Assembly (NCBI RefSeq): GCF_013393385.1
Contig: NZ_AP023239.1
Span: forward strand, 2,852,001 to 2,916,000
Length of the DNA stretch: 64,000 nt
From: Paenibacillus sp. URB8-2
Lineage (GTDB): Bacteria; Bacillota; Bacilli; Paenibacillales; Paenibacillaceae
Reading direction: 5' to 3'
Both the position numbers and the translations under genes were made by a program. The notes under the pieces were generated by a model. The model was not told the origin of the DNA. It searched no databases and saw nothing but the letters and a program-made list of their open reading frames with translations. Positions 1 through 8,296 of the stretch are shown piece after piece (the stretch's first letter is position 1; the number at the start of each line of letters is the position of its first letter).

Positions 1-391
1 AATACATCCAGAACAAGCGCAGCTCATGGACCGGAACGACTGAATTTGCTTATTGGCTTCGCACGATTGCGAGGCCAATATTCAGGCTGTCAAAATATTG
101 ATGCAGCGTAGCTCTTTCAAGGATAATCGCGTTGTCGCCCATTTGAATAATATCAATTGAATACTCTTCAATGACAAGTATTCCAGAATAGATAGTTCAT
201 TATCTGGTTTGACCTCTCGAATTCGACATAGTTAGTGAGAAGCAGCACTTGTATTTTATTCTAAAAACTTAATGGTTTCCCTCTTTTTAAGAACCTTGTT
301 CGCTACACTGCGTTGACTTTATGTTGACAGCCATCTTCTTAGTCTGAGTTTGTTAATTTCAATATTCGTTCTCCCATATGACCTGGAAGGC
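1..391. other. Region without a recognisable gene
   Basis: No intact gene is recognisable. On the minus strand an open stretch of about 45 codons ends at about position 49 (its C-terminal residues read ...GLAIVRSQ). It has no clear start or ribosome binding site and I do not recognise it. It may be a decayed gene end like the neighbouring pseudogene. Confidence 0.4.
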
Positions 392-751
392 ATGAATACA
401 GCGAAAGAATTTGACTTTATGCTGGATACGCTTGGAGGTTCATCTTATGGAGACACCCTGAAATTCATGAAAAAAATGCCATAGTGGCCACCATTATTAG
501 CGAGCGGGATGCCGTGTGCCCCCCGTTATATAGATGCAATGGAGGAAGAGCGTCAGTTGAAAGTAGTGTTTGTCTTTACCCGTCCGGATGGAAGGAATAT
601 GAATCATATTCGCGAGCTTGTGGAAGCAAAAAAGATAAAGCCAGTTGTAACCGCGGTTTTTCCGCTAACCGTTGAGGGAGCGCAAGAAGCCCAACTCTTA
701 AGTCAGATAGGCCGGACACGGGGAAAGATCGTGTTAAGCCATGGCAACTGA
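392..751 (+). pseudogene. Decayed zinc-type alcohol dehydrogenase / quinone oxidoreductase, C-terminal part
   Basis: Only the C-terminal third of an MDR-family (medium-chain dehydrogenase, NADPH:quinone oxidoreductase type) protein can be read, and only by changing frame. An ATG at 392 opens MNTAKEFDFMLDTLGG, which resembles the cofactor-domain segment around the 'D-x-x-LGG' turn, and stops after KKMP near 483. The next frame reads VATIISERDA, and a third frame from 509 reads LKVVFVFTRPDGRNMNHI and ends RTRGKIVLSHGN, the usual C-terminal end of the family. At least two frameshifts separate these pieces and the N-terminal catalytic domain is absent, so it cannot make a working enzyme. It lies in gene-poor, AT-rich sequence at the window edge. 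Confidence 0.7.
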
Positions 752-799
752 TTATCCGTATGCGATTCGGCCATATTTTAAAAATCGGCAGAAATACGA

Positions 800-832
800 G
801 AAAGCCGCGTTCCCGCCGGGGATGCGGCTTTC
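800..832 (-). terminator. Terminator of the Crp/Fnr-family gene
   Basis: A 9-bp stem, GAAAGCCGC pairing with GCGGCTTTC, lies just beyond the stop of the minus-strand regulator and is followed on that strand by a T-containing stretch. It is the natural end of that transcript. Confidence 0.6.
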
Positions 833-862
833 CGCGCGTTGTGCCGCGATATCGTTACAACT

Positions 863-1540
863 CTAATCCAATATCTCTTCAACCGCCCGGCGGTCCACAA
901 GCGTAATCCGGTTCCCGGAGAATGAAATGATTCCCTGATCCCGCATGCTGCCGATCTCCCGCGACAGCGAGGGCCGGGTAACATTCAAATGCTCGGCCCA
1001 GACCCGTTTGCTGTAAGGAAGCGTGACTGTGTCGGTTTGCTGCTTGTCCGCCATCTTTAGCAGCTCGAAGGCAATCTGCCGCCGCAGCGAACCAAGCGAA
1101 AGAATTTCAATCTTTCGGTTGAGCATGATCAGCCTGTCCGACATATTTTCCATGTAGCTTAGCAGGATGTCCGGATCGGAAGCGAACAGCTTCAGCATTT
1201 CCCGCTTGCCGATATACAGCACCTTGGAGGGGATGGATGCCAGAATGGTGGCGGGATACAACGGCTCCCGGCTGAACAGAACGGCCTCCCCGAAAGGCTG
1301 GCCTTCGTCGATGCGGGCAATCGTCATATTTTTTCCATTGGGATAAATTTTTTGGACTTCCACCTGGCCCTGAAGGACAATGCCAAGCTGCTCCGCGCTC
1401 TCTCCCTGGGCCGCGATCAGTTCATTCTTGCCATAGTCCTTTACCCGGTAGAGCAGATTTTCCAGCAAGCGGGAGATATCTTCCTGATTTTTGTCCTTGA
1501 AGCAAAAGACGTTTTGAAGAATCTGGGCAGTGTTCCCCAT
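863..1540 (-). CDS. Crp/Fnr-family transcriptional regulator (HcpR-like context)
   Basis: A 225-residue regulator. Residues 1-120 fit the cyclic-nucleotide-binding-type beta barrel (GQVEVQKIYPNGKNMTIARI, then the turn GQPFGEAVLF). A long dimerisation helix follows around 125-150, and a C-terminal winged helix-turn-helix around 165-215 (WAEHLNVTRPSLSREIGSM is the recognition helix region). It lacks the N-terminal cysteine cluster of E. coli FNR, so an Fe-S sensor of that type is not expected. It is divergent from a 4Fe-4S protein. That arrangement recalls HcpR-type regulators that sit beside hcp/ferredoxin genes and respond to nitrosative or redox stress; this role is inferred from context only. 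The regulator could control both itself and the divergent gene. A Crp-family assignment is secure; the ligand is unknown. Confidence 0.85.
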   Translation of the reverse strand: MGNTAQILQNVFCFKDKNQEDISRLLENLLYRVKDYGKNELIAAQGESAEQLGIVLQGQVEVQKIYPNGKNMTIARIDEGQPFGEAVLFSREPLYPATILASIPSKVLYIGKREMLKLFASDPDILLSYMENMSDRLIMLNRKIEILSLGSLRRQIAFELLKMADKQQTDTVTLPYSKRVWAEHLNVTRPSLSREIGSMRDQGIISFSGNRITLVDRRAVEEILD

Positions 1541-1561
1541 ACTTGATCCTCCTTCCCGGAA

Positions 1562-1623
1562 GCAAACCGTAACATCCGGTACCGATTGTTTGCAGCCAGT
1601 CTACTATACTCACAGTAACCTGT
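1562..1623. promoter_or_regulatory. Divergent intergenic region with palindromes, candidate operators
   Basis: Three dyads are visible between the divergent genes: GCAAAC at 1562-1567 with GTTTGC at 1588-1593, a perfect CGGTACCG at 1577-1584, and ACAG-N4-CTGT at 1612-1623. A TATACT at 1605-1610 could be the -10 of the plus-strand gene and lacks a good -35, as expected for an activator-dependent promoter. The first two dyads are centred about 40 bp before the likely start point. Which, if any, binds the Crp/Fnr protein cannot be decided by eye. Confidence 0.3.
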
Positions 1624-1649
1624 AAAGTGAACGCGAGGAGCTGAAAAGA

Positions 1650-2510
1650 ATGAAAAGGAAGATTATTGTCATTCATGAGGAACTGTGCAACGGCTGCGGA
1701 TTATGTGTGGATACTTGCCATGAAGGGGCGATTGAGCTGGTGGACGGCAGAGCCAGGCTGGTGAGTGACATCTACTGCGACGGTCTGGGGGACTGTCTGA
1801 CTGGCTGTCCGACCGGCGCGATTGAGATGATTCAGCGCGAGGCCGCTCCATACGACGATGAGGCGGTCCAGCTGCGTATGGCCGAGCGGAAACAGGCGCT
1901 TGAACCCGCCGGATCGGTACTCAACGCCGCCGGATTGACCGGTGGGGGCGCGGCCACGCAAGAGGACCATGGCCATGGACCGCTGCATGGTCGCGGGGCG
2001 CCGCATGGGGGATGTCCGGGCAGCATGGCCCGCCGGATCGGCCGACTCGAACCGGCGGTACCCGGTGTCACGGACGCATCAGGCACGGACGCGGCGACGC
2101 TTGCCGAGGCGCCCTCACAGAGCGGACAAGCGCCAGCGCCGTCCGAGCTGTCGCAATGGCCGATTCAGCTTCATCTGGTCAATCCGGCCAACCCTTATTT
2201 TGACGATGCCCACTTGCTGATTGCCGCCGACTGTACGGCGTTCGCGTATGCGGACTTTCACAAAGATTTCATCCGTGACCGCATCACGCTGATCGGTTGT
2301 CCCAAGCTTGACGATACAGTCGCTTATACGGAGAAGCTAACGGATATCCTGACAGCGCATAACGTCCGGAGCATTACGGTGACACGTATGGCGGTGCCTT
2401 GCTGCGGCGGGATTGTCCAGTCGGTCAAGCAGGCTATGCTGGCCGCGCGGACAATTGTGCCTTACCGGGAGGTCACGATTGGAATCGACGGCGTTGTTAT
2501 GAAGCTTTGA
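1650..2510 (+). CDS. 4Fe-4S dicluster-type ferredoxin-domain protein with His/Gly-rich linker
   Basis: A 286-residue cytoplasmic protein. The N-terminus carries an 8-Fe ferredoxin-like module: CNGCGLCVDTC at residues 14-24, then a less regular C-x5-C-x3-CP motif around 48-60. After about residue 75 comes a linker rich in Ala, Gly and His (HGHGPLHGRGAPHGG), then a C-terminal domain of about 120 residues ending with a CCGG motif and ...IGIDGVVMKL. Proteins of this shape are known in clostridia and Bacillales beside hcp and Crp/Fnr regulators, and are annotated only as ferredoxin-like. No hcp gene is present here. The start is ATG at 1650 with GAGGAG upstream. An electron-carrier or redox-sensing role is inference. 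The His-rich linker could bind metal. Confidence 0.75.
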   Translation: MKRKIIVIHEELCNGCGLCVDTCHEGAIELVDGRARLVSDIYCDGLGDCLTGCPTGAIEMIQREAAPYDDEAVQLRMAERKQALEPAGSVLNAAGLTGGGAATQEDHGHGPLHGRGAPHGGCPGSMARRIGRLEPAVPGVTDASGTDAATLAEAPSQSGQAPAPSELSQWPIQLHLVNPANPYFDDAHLLIAADCTAFAYADFHKDFIRDRITLIGCPKLDDTVAYTEKLTDILTAHNVRSITVTRMAVPCCGGIVQSVKQAMLAARTIVPYREVTIGIDGVVMKL

Positions 2511-2646
2511 GTTCGTATAAACTGATTAAAAACTGGAAAAGGATTAAACGGCTTGTGGAGACGATTCGGATTATTGAAGAGACTGTCATTGATAATAATT
2601 TTCAATTAGGATAGAAAAATAAGAACTGTATAAACCGCAATTAAGT

Positions 2647-3443
2647 TTATAACCTGACAAGGAGACGATCTATCGTTTCCATCGGTTGGTTGTTGATTCG
2701 ATTCATAAATTGGCTTACATGAAGTCTAATAGTATCCGCTTTTTCTTCTTCTCGGTGATGAACTTGACCGGTTTCATAGTTAATTGCACCAAACAATTTG
2801 GCCCCTTCGTGTTTGCCGTGCGTAGGCACTTTGCGTTGTTTACCACGAGGAAACCAGTTGTACTGAAGGGCTTGATACGATCGAATCATGGACTCATCTT
2901 CAAACAGCAGATGGTCGATCTTTTCAGCTTCCACTTGCTTCTTGAGCAGAGTGAACGTGTGCTTTCGAAAGAAAGTCTGGGCCTCCTCGTTGGCTTTGGC
3001 AAGCGTATAAGTGGCTTTGGTAAGCTGAAGTTCATCCGTTTGAGCATCGCGCTAATTCCTCGTACGCTCATGGTGACGCCGAATTCCCGTTTAATCCATT
3101 CTGCCACCAATGGCCGGGTCCAGGTATAATGGGCCTCAAAGCCTACATCGGCGGGTGTGTGTTGCTTGAGCATTGCGGCTAACCGATGACGCTCTTCTTC
3201 CGTAAGTTTTGTCGGTTGTCTAGGAGAATGATCCATCTCTAGACCCCTCAGACCTTGGGTTTGGTAGGTTTGCCAGTAAATACTGATGGTTTGACGCGCA
3301 CGGCTAAGTAACTCACCGATTTCGTCAAAGGTGTGTCCTTCGAAACGAAGGCGAACCGCTAGAAATCTTTCATAAAGCCGTTTGTCTGTGGTTTGTTTCA
3401 TTGCTGTATTTAACCGTTCAATCTCTTTGTTGCTCATTTTCAT
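2647..3443 (-). pseudogene. Broken IS630-family transposase
   Basis: The N-terminal part (2886-3443) has the IS630/Tc1 helix-turn-helix layout (RLRFEGHTFDEIGELLSRA, then SIYWQTYQTQGLRGL). The catalytic part (2647-2934) resumes in another frame with DHLLFEDESMIRSYQALQYN, the first acidic motif of the DDE domain. The two are joined by a -1 shift near position 3030: reading 'MNFS' then 'LTKATYTLAKANEEA' restores the family sequence if one C is added. There is no slippery A-tract, so this looks like a deletion rather than programmed frameshifting. The protein also stops at 2647 before the second Asp and the final Glu of the DDE triad. Terminal inverted repeats were not found. It is an inactive remnant between two chromosomal genes. 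Confidence 0.8.
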
Positions 3444-3656
3444 CGCCGCCTCGGATTCATTTACAATGTATTACCCGAATTGGCGGTTAAAATGAATTGT
3501 TAGCTTCTTAATTACGTTCTATATAGTTCATTTTCTTTATTTGGCTGTAACTGCTTTCCGGCCCTCTCTTCGGCTCTTTTGTGAGACGACTGTTGACTCG
3601 GAATATTCCTTGGCAAGTTGTAGAAGCTATACATCGCTATAAACCAAACGTAAGAA

Positions 3657-3677
3657 GCCCGCGTCCGACGCGGGCTC
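3657..3677 (-). terminator. Terminator of the sulfurtransferase gene
   Basis: Perfect 9-bp stem AGCCCGCGT / ACGCGGGCT with a 3-nt loop, directly after the minus-strand rhodanese stop. The minus-strand continuation is T-rich (TTCTTACGTTT). Confidence 0.75.
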
Positions 3678-3684
3678 TTTACCT

Positions 3685-4530
3685 TTACTCTTCCCCTGAA
3701 GCCACCAAATTCTCATCATAACTAATCCAATCACTCCAGCTCCCCGCATACAGCCGCACCTTGTCATATCCGGCTATATGCAGTGCCAGCACATTCGGGC
3801 AGGCGGTGACGCCGGAGCCGCAGTAGACAATAACTTCACGGTCTAAATCCATATCGGCAAAATGCTGCTTCAGCGCGGCGACGTCTTTCCAGCGGCCCTG
3901 TTCATCAAGGACGTCCTTCCAGAACCGGTTCACCGCGCCTGGAATATGGCCGGCTTTGGAATCGATCGGCTCTTCGAGACCGGCATAACGGCGCGGCTCT
4001 CGCGAGTCGATCAGCAGGGGAGAGGCCGATCCGCTTTCCAGCGAATACTTCCGAACTTCCTCCATACCGGCCAGCAATTCGGGATGGATTTCCGGTTCAT
4101 AGGACGTTGGAATGCGGATAGGCTGGCTGTCACTGACGGGGAAATTCTCCGATTTCCATTTCGAGTAGCCTTCATCCATTACATACACTTTATCGTGACC
4201 CAAATAGCGCAGCAGCCACCACAGTCTGGAAGCGAACGCGCCTCCCTGGTCATCGTAGGCAACAACGACGCTGTCCCGGTTGATGCCCGCTTGGCCAAGA
4301 TCAGCAGCAAGCTCTTTTGGGTCCGGAAGCGGATGGCGGCCGCCATGCGTGCCGACAGGAGCGGACAGCTGCTCTTCCAAATGCAAATAAACGGCTCCCG
4401 GAATATGATCTTTCAGGTAGGCGCTGCGTCCCGCTTCGGGATCGGACAGCAGAAAGCGGCAGTCCACGATCACAAGCTCGGGCTCATACATCCGGGCCAG
4501 CAGCCAGCGGGTGGAAACGACGGCATCCAT
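3685..4530 (-). CDS. sseA: Two-domain rhodanese, thiosulfate/3-mercaptopyruvate sulfurtransferase
   Basis: A 281-residue tandem rhodanese. The first, non-catalytic domain (about 1-135) contains the CH2A-like DxR motif (VDCRFLLSDP) and RLWWLLRYLGH. The second (about 155-275) has LIDSREPRRYAG and the active-site loop CGSGVTA, whose Cys carries the persulfide. A CGSGVTA loop is the usual signature of 3-mercaptopyruvate sulfurtransferases of the SseA/YnjE type; thiosulfate use cannot be excluded. It transfers sulfane sulfur to thiols or cyanide in the cytoplasm. No signal peptide is seen. The ATG has TAGGAGGAAAT upstream. It appears monocistronic with its own terminator. The symbol is by similarity to E. 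coli SseA and is tentative. Confidence 0.85.
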   Translation of the reverse strand: MDAVVSTRWLLARMYEPELVIVDCRFLLSDPEAGRSAYLKDHIPGAVYLHLEEQLSAPVGTHGGRHPLPDPKELAADLGQAGINRDSVVVAYDDQGGAFASRLWWLLRYLGHDKVYVMDEGYSKWKSENFPVSDSQPIRIPTSYEPEIHPELLAGMEEVRKYSLESGSASPLLIDSREPRRYAGLEEPIDSKAGHIPGAVNRFWKDVLDEQGRWKDVAALKQHFADMDLDREVIVYCGSGVTACPNVLALHIAGYDKVRLYAGSWSDWISYDENLVASGEE

Positions 4531-4808
4531 TAATTCAATTTCCTCCTAATATAGCAAGTATTTTAAAGCTATTATATCGAAAAAAGAAGAGGCCACAAAG
4601 AGAGAAGGCTACGCCAAACCCGTATTTAATGTGCATGAAGTGGACGTGGAGTGAGGAGGCGTGGGACTTTACTAGGGGCTATAACACATTCCGGTACACA
4701 CAAGAAGAAACGCCTGACGGCGTCCTTGAAGGACGCAAGTACGTCTCTCGTAGAAATATAAGGCCATTAATAAGCGTGAAACTTATAAATGCCTTATATT
4801 TAGAAAAA
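4531..4808. other. Intergenic region with small hairpins
   Basis: Spacer between two minus-strand genes. It holds two small dyads near 4710-4740 (ACGCC-TGA-GGCGT type and GTCCTTGAAGGAC). No reading frame here has a convincing start or family resemblance. It should contain the promoter of the rhodanese gene's neighbour only on the far left; otherwise nothing is seen. Confidence 0.4.
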
Positions 4809-4826
4809 AGACGGGCATCCCCGTCT
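4809..4826 (-). terminator. Terminator of the PilZ gene
   Basis: AGACGGG / CCCGTCT stem with a 4-nt loop, followed on the minus strand by six T residues. It sits 5 bp past the PilZ stop codon. Confidence 0.8.
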
Positions 4827-4830
4827 TCTT

Positions 4831-5211
4831 CTAAACGCCTTCACCACCTGAAGACATTGTCCATATATCGAGCTCGCGAATCAGAATTTCTTCCTCTTCA
4901 TCAGTCAAAACGAATCTGATTCCGTACTGGTACTCGCCAAGGCCGTACATCCAACCCCAGCGTACGCTTCCTGTGAACTGAAGCAGAGTCTCATTCAATT
5001 GAAAATGAATAATAATTCTGGTATCCCCGGACGTAAACCGGAGGTTCAATGAACTGCGGACCTTGCAGCCCGAACGGCTTAGGTCGATCAGCACTCCCGC
5101 GGTCCGCTTGCCGGTACCGTGACCGGTGCTTCCGGCCGGCACTTCCAGCCAGCAATCAATCGGTTGATTCATCACATAACGGAATGGTTCTTTTCTGCTG
5201 GCAGCGCCCAT
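4831..5211 (-). CDS. PilZ-domain protein (c-di-GMP receptor)
   Basis: A 126-residue single-domain protein. The N-terminal arginine pair (RKEPFR, residues 6-11) is followed about 35 residues later by the DLSRSGCKV motif, matching the PilZ D/N-x-S-x-x-G signature; together these bind cyclic di-GMP. The spacing is RxxxxR rather than the textbook RxxxR, so affinity should be tested. The C-terminal third (YGLGEYQYGIRFV) is the last strand of the barrel, followed by an acidic helix. There is no output domain, so it probably acts by binding a partner. It is divergent from a diguanylate cyclase gene, which suggests a local c-di-GMP producer/receptor pair. Confidence 0.8.
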   Translation of the reverse strand: MGAASRKEPFRYVMNQPIDCWLEVPAGSTGHGTGKRTAGVLIDLSRSGCKVRSSLNLRFTSGDTRIIIHFQLNETLLQFTGSVRWGWMYGLGEYQYGIRFVLTDEEEEILIRELDIWTMSSGGEGV

Positions 5212-5477
5212 AATTTACCTCCGCTCATTTATACACTATTATATCGAAATGAGAGGGTTTGGACAATCTGTCTCGACGTAAATTTACAAAAAAATTAAAG
5301 TGTTCGGTCATCGAATGTCACTCCTAAGAAAGCGCTCTATTCATAGGGTGTTCATTACTACACAAAAGGTGTCCGTCTACCGATATATATATTAAAACTA
5401 ATCATGCGTTTATACGCCATTACCATTTCGCATGGTTCATTTCTCGAACTGGGCAATGGAGAGGGAGGAACGACGGA

Positions 5478-7109
5478 GTGTCAATAAATTTGCGGACCCT
5501 GTTCGCAGGCGCGTTTGCAGTTGTGATCATTTTGCTGACCGCGCTGCTCAGTTATTTGATCGGCAATGAATCATCCAAGACCGCAGAGGTTACCATCGGA
5601 AGATCGCTGGCGGAGGTTGCTTACCAGATGTCATACAGTTTGGATCACTTCATGTGGGCGCGTTCAGAGGAAATGGATGTGCTTAGCAAGCTTAAAGCGT
5701 TCCAGCAGCCGGTTGACAAGGAGGAAATTGCGGGACTTCTTAACCAACTGAAAGAAAATCTTCCGGTGTTTACCTGGGTGGGTTATATGGATACGAAAGG
5801 CAATGTTCTGTCCTCAACAGATCATATTCTGGCCGGAAGCAACATTAAGGAGCGGCCTGTTTTTAAAAACGGGATCGAAGCTCCCTACATAGGTGATGTC
5901 CATGATGCCAAACTGCTCGCCAAGCTGCTGCCCAATCCAAGCGGAGAGCCGCTGCAATTCGTTGATATCAGCGTTCCCGTGAAGGACGCAAGCAGCAGAT
6001 CGATCGGGGTGCTGGCGGCGCATCTCAGCTGGGAGTGGTCCCGTCAGGTGGAGTCTTCCATTTTGACGCCGCTCAAGGAAAATATGAAGGGTGTCGAGAT
6101 CTTCGTTGTCAGCAAAGACGATAATATGATTGTGCTCGGACCCGCCAGCCAGGTAGGCAAGCCGATGAAAGACCCGGCGCTTGCACAGGCTAGGCAGGGC
6201 AAAAGCTCCTGGCTCATTAATAAGTCAGAGGGCGGCCAGTCCTATTTGACAGGTTACGCTCACGGAGACGGCTATATGGACTACCCCGGTCTCGGTTGGT
6301 CCGTAATTATCCGTCAGCCGGCAGATATCGCTTTCGCTTCCGTACACAGACTGCAAAATTATATCGCTATCTCCGGACTGGCTGTTGCCGTTCTGTTCGG
6401 CATTGGAGGCTGGTTCCTCGCAGGGTGGATTGTCCGCCCGCTTCAGCTTATTGCCGAGAGCGCCGATTTGCTCAGTGCAGGAAACGAAGCTGAGATTCCG
6501 AAGTTTAACAGGATCAAGGATTTATCCATCCTCTCCGATTCTTTGCGGAATCTTGTCAATAATTTAAGCCAAACCGAGACGGAGCTGTTCTATATGCCCG
6601 ATAGGACTCGGCATGATGCGCTGACCGGATTGCCCAACCGAATGGCTCTTGACGATTATTTGGCCTATGCAGTCAGCAAAGCGAAGCAGAACCGCTCGAC
6701 TCTCAGCTTCTTGTACCTGGATTTGGACGGCTTCAAGAAGGTGAATGACACGCTCGGACATGCATCGGGAGACAAGCTGCTGCAAGAGGTATCCTTCCGT
6801 CTGCTGGAATCGACCCGTGACAATGAGATGGTCAGCCGGATTGGGGGAGATGAATTCGTGGTTATTCTGCACACATCTGCGGCGAAGCCGATGCAGGAAG
6901 CCGAGGTCGTTGCCAAACGCATCATTGACAAGATCAATCAGCCTTTCCTGATCGACGGGGAAATCGTGCAAGTCGGCTGCAGCGTTGGAGCTGCGGTCTG
7001 GAGTCCCGAAACCCAGGATACAAGCGAAATTTTGCGATTGGCGGATGATGCGTTGTATATTTCCAAGCGGAGCGGCAAGAACCGGATTACTTTTGAAACA
7101 GCGGTATAA
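5478..7109 (+). CDS. Membrane diguanylate cyclase: Cache-HAMP-GGDEF
   Basis: A 543-residue membrane sensor. One transmembrane helix lies at about 8-30, an extracytoplasmic dCache-type sensor at about 35-285, a second helix at about 293-315, HAMP at about 312-365 (WIVRPLQLIAESADLLSAG), and a GGDEF domain from about 375 to the end. The catalytic motif is intact (RIGGDEFVVI), as is the substrate-binding LYLDLDGFKKVND. It should condense two GTP to cyclic di-GMP. The inhibitory I-site position, five residues before GGDEF, reads RDNE rather than RxxD, so product inhibition may be weak. The GTG start at 5478 has a GAGGGAGGA ribosome binding site. It is transcribed away from a PilZ gene. The ligand of the Cache domain is unknown. 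Confidence 0.92.
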   Translation: MSINLRTLFAGAFAVVIILLTALLSYLIGNESSKTAEVTIGRSLAEVAYQMSYSLDHFMWARSEEMDVLSKLKAFQQPVDKEEIAGLLNQLKENLPVFTWVGYMDTKGNVLSSTDHILAGSNIKERPVFKNGIEAPYIGDVHDAKLLAKLLPNPSGEPLQFVDISVPVKDASSRSIGVLAAHLSWEWSRQVESSILTPLKENMKGVEIFVVSKDDNMIVLGPASQVGKPMKDPALAQARQGKSSWLINKSEGGQSYLTGYAHGDGYMDYPGLGWSVIIRQPADIAFASVHRLQNYIAISGLAVAVLFGIGGWFLAGWIVRPLQLIAESADLLSAGNEAEIPKFNRIKDLSILSDSLRNLVNNLSQTETELFYMPDRTRHDALTGLPNRMALDDYLAYAVSKAKQNRSTLSFLYLDLDGFKKVNDTLGHASGDKLLQEVSFRLLESTRDNEMVSRIGGDEFVVILHTSAAKPMQEAEVVAKRIIDKINQPFLIDGEIVQVGCSVGAAVWSPETQDTSEILRLADDALYISKRSGKNRITFETAV

Positions 7110-7156
7110 ATGATAGGAGTATAAGAACCGCTTTGAACTGACATATAGGTATAGAA

Positions 7157-7192
7157 AAAGCGCCCTTCACCGTCATTCGGGAAAGGCGCTTT
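7157..7192. terminator. Bidirectional terminator between the cyclase and the TrpD-like gene
   Basis: AAAGCGCC pairs with GGCGCTTT across a 20-nt loop, between two convergent genes. The plus side continues TTTGC and the minus side runs into an A/T-rich stretch, so it can serve both. Confidence 0.6.
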
Positions 7193-7239
7193 GCTGCGTC
7201 CGTATAAAGTATAAAGCAATGAATCCGGTTGTCTGCAAC

Positions 7240-8283
7240 TCAGACATGATGCGTGACGGGAGGCACGCTGCGCAGTGCGTTTTTCCAGGCGCTGTAAATG
7301 TCCCAAGCCTTGCCGCCATCCAGAAGATCCTTGCAAGTGTACACGCCCTCCTCGATGGAACCGACGCGGCCGGCCAAATGCAGTCTGACCGCACCGTTCA
7401 GCAGAACCTGGTTGTAAAAGGCGAGATGGCCTCCTCCCCGCAGTACGGCTTCCGTCGTTGTCAGCTGGAGGCGGGCATCCCAGACAACATCCGGAACGGG
7501 AGTATCCAGTCCGAACGCTTCAGGATCAATAATATCAAGACCCGAATCGCCGTTTTCTACCGTGTAGACCCGGGTAGGACGGTCGATATGCAGGTCTTCC
7601 GAGCCTTCGGTTCCCTGTATGATCATGGCTTTACGGTATCCGAGTTTAATCAGAAGTCTCGATAGACGGTCAAAGACCGTATTATGATAGATTCCGAGCA
7701 CGATAAAGGGGGAGCAGGCGTAATCCATCAGCTTCTCCGTCGTATTTATTATGGTCCGCATCCCGATTTCCTCGCGGATTCCCCGGAGTTTTCCGAGCGG
7801 AGGGCACCATTCTTCGGAGCTTGCATACAGAACACCGCTGCGGCGGGCGGCATGAATGGAGCTTTCACGGGAGAGAGCGGAGGACGGAATGTCCGCCTCC
7901 AAGATAATATCCTGCAGCGTTATCCCCCATTTCGGGGGGAGCGACGCGGAACCGTGCAGCGTTACCGGCAGTCCTGCCGCGGCGAGCAGGAAGGCGGTCG
8001 GAAAGGTCGCCGCAAAGGAGCGGATTCGCCCGTCGTAAGGTCCGGCGCAGTCTATGCCCTCTTGGACAGACTCTCGCTTTGTAAATTTACGGCAGACGGA
8101 CACAAATGCCTCCAATTCCTCTATGCTTTCAAGCTTAATCCTTTCGGCGATAAGGAACGCGCCGATCTGCGCCGGTGTGGCGGAAAGACTAAGAATTGCT
8201 TCTGCGGCAGCGGCAGCTTCTTCGAAGTTCAAATCCCGGGCGCCCCTTTTGCCTCTGGCAACTTCTTTGAGAATGTTAATCAT
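7240..8283 (-). CDS. TrpD-like (anthranilate phosphoribosyltransferase superfamily) protein, probably not a true TrpD
   Basis: A 347-residue protein with the TrpD/thymidine phosphorylase-type N-terminal helical domain (EVARGKRGARDLNFEEAAAAAEAIL, then ATPAQIGAFLIAERIK) and the alpha/beta domain. The PRPP-binding signatures are degenerate: the GTGGD loop reads AGPYDGR, and the KHGNRxxSS motif reads LHGSASLPPK. Tryptophan-synthesis activity is therefore unlikely; it resembles the TrpD2/YbiB branch. The ATG at 8283 has AAGGGGGCACC upstream and lies 14 bp after the stop of the ANTAR gene, so the two form an operon divergent from nirBD. This context links it to nitrogen or nitrite control, but no role is proven. 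No trp genes are nearby. Confidence 0.75.
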   Translation of the reverse strand: MINILKEVARGKRGARDLNFEEAAAAAEAILSLSATPAQIGAFLIAERIKLESIEELEAFVSVCRKFTKRESVQEGIDCAGPYDGRIRSFAATFPTAFLLAAAGLPVTLHGSASLPPKWGITLQDIILEADIPSSALSRESSIHAARRSGVLYASSEEWCPPLGKLRGIREEIGMRTIINTTEKLMDYACSPFIVLGIYHNTVFDRLSRLLIKLGYRKAMIIQGTEGSEDLHIDRPTRVYTVENGDSGLDIIDPEAFGLDTPVPDVVWDARLQLTTTEAVLRGGGHLAFYNQVLLNGAVRLHLAGRVGSIEEGVYTCKDLLDGGKAWDIYSAWKNALRSVPPVTHHV

Positions 8284-8296
8284 GTGCGGTGCCCCC

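Noticed and set aside
2886..3060. Programmed -1 frameshift in the IS630 transposase
   Set aside because: No slippery A-rich heptamer at the join, and the 3' part of the gene is also missing, so it is a dead remnant.
7240..8283. Functional trpD of tryptophan synthesis
   Set aside because: The PRPP and substrate motifs are degenerate and no other trp genes are near.
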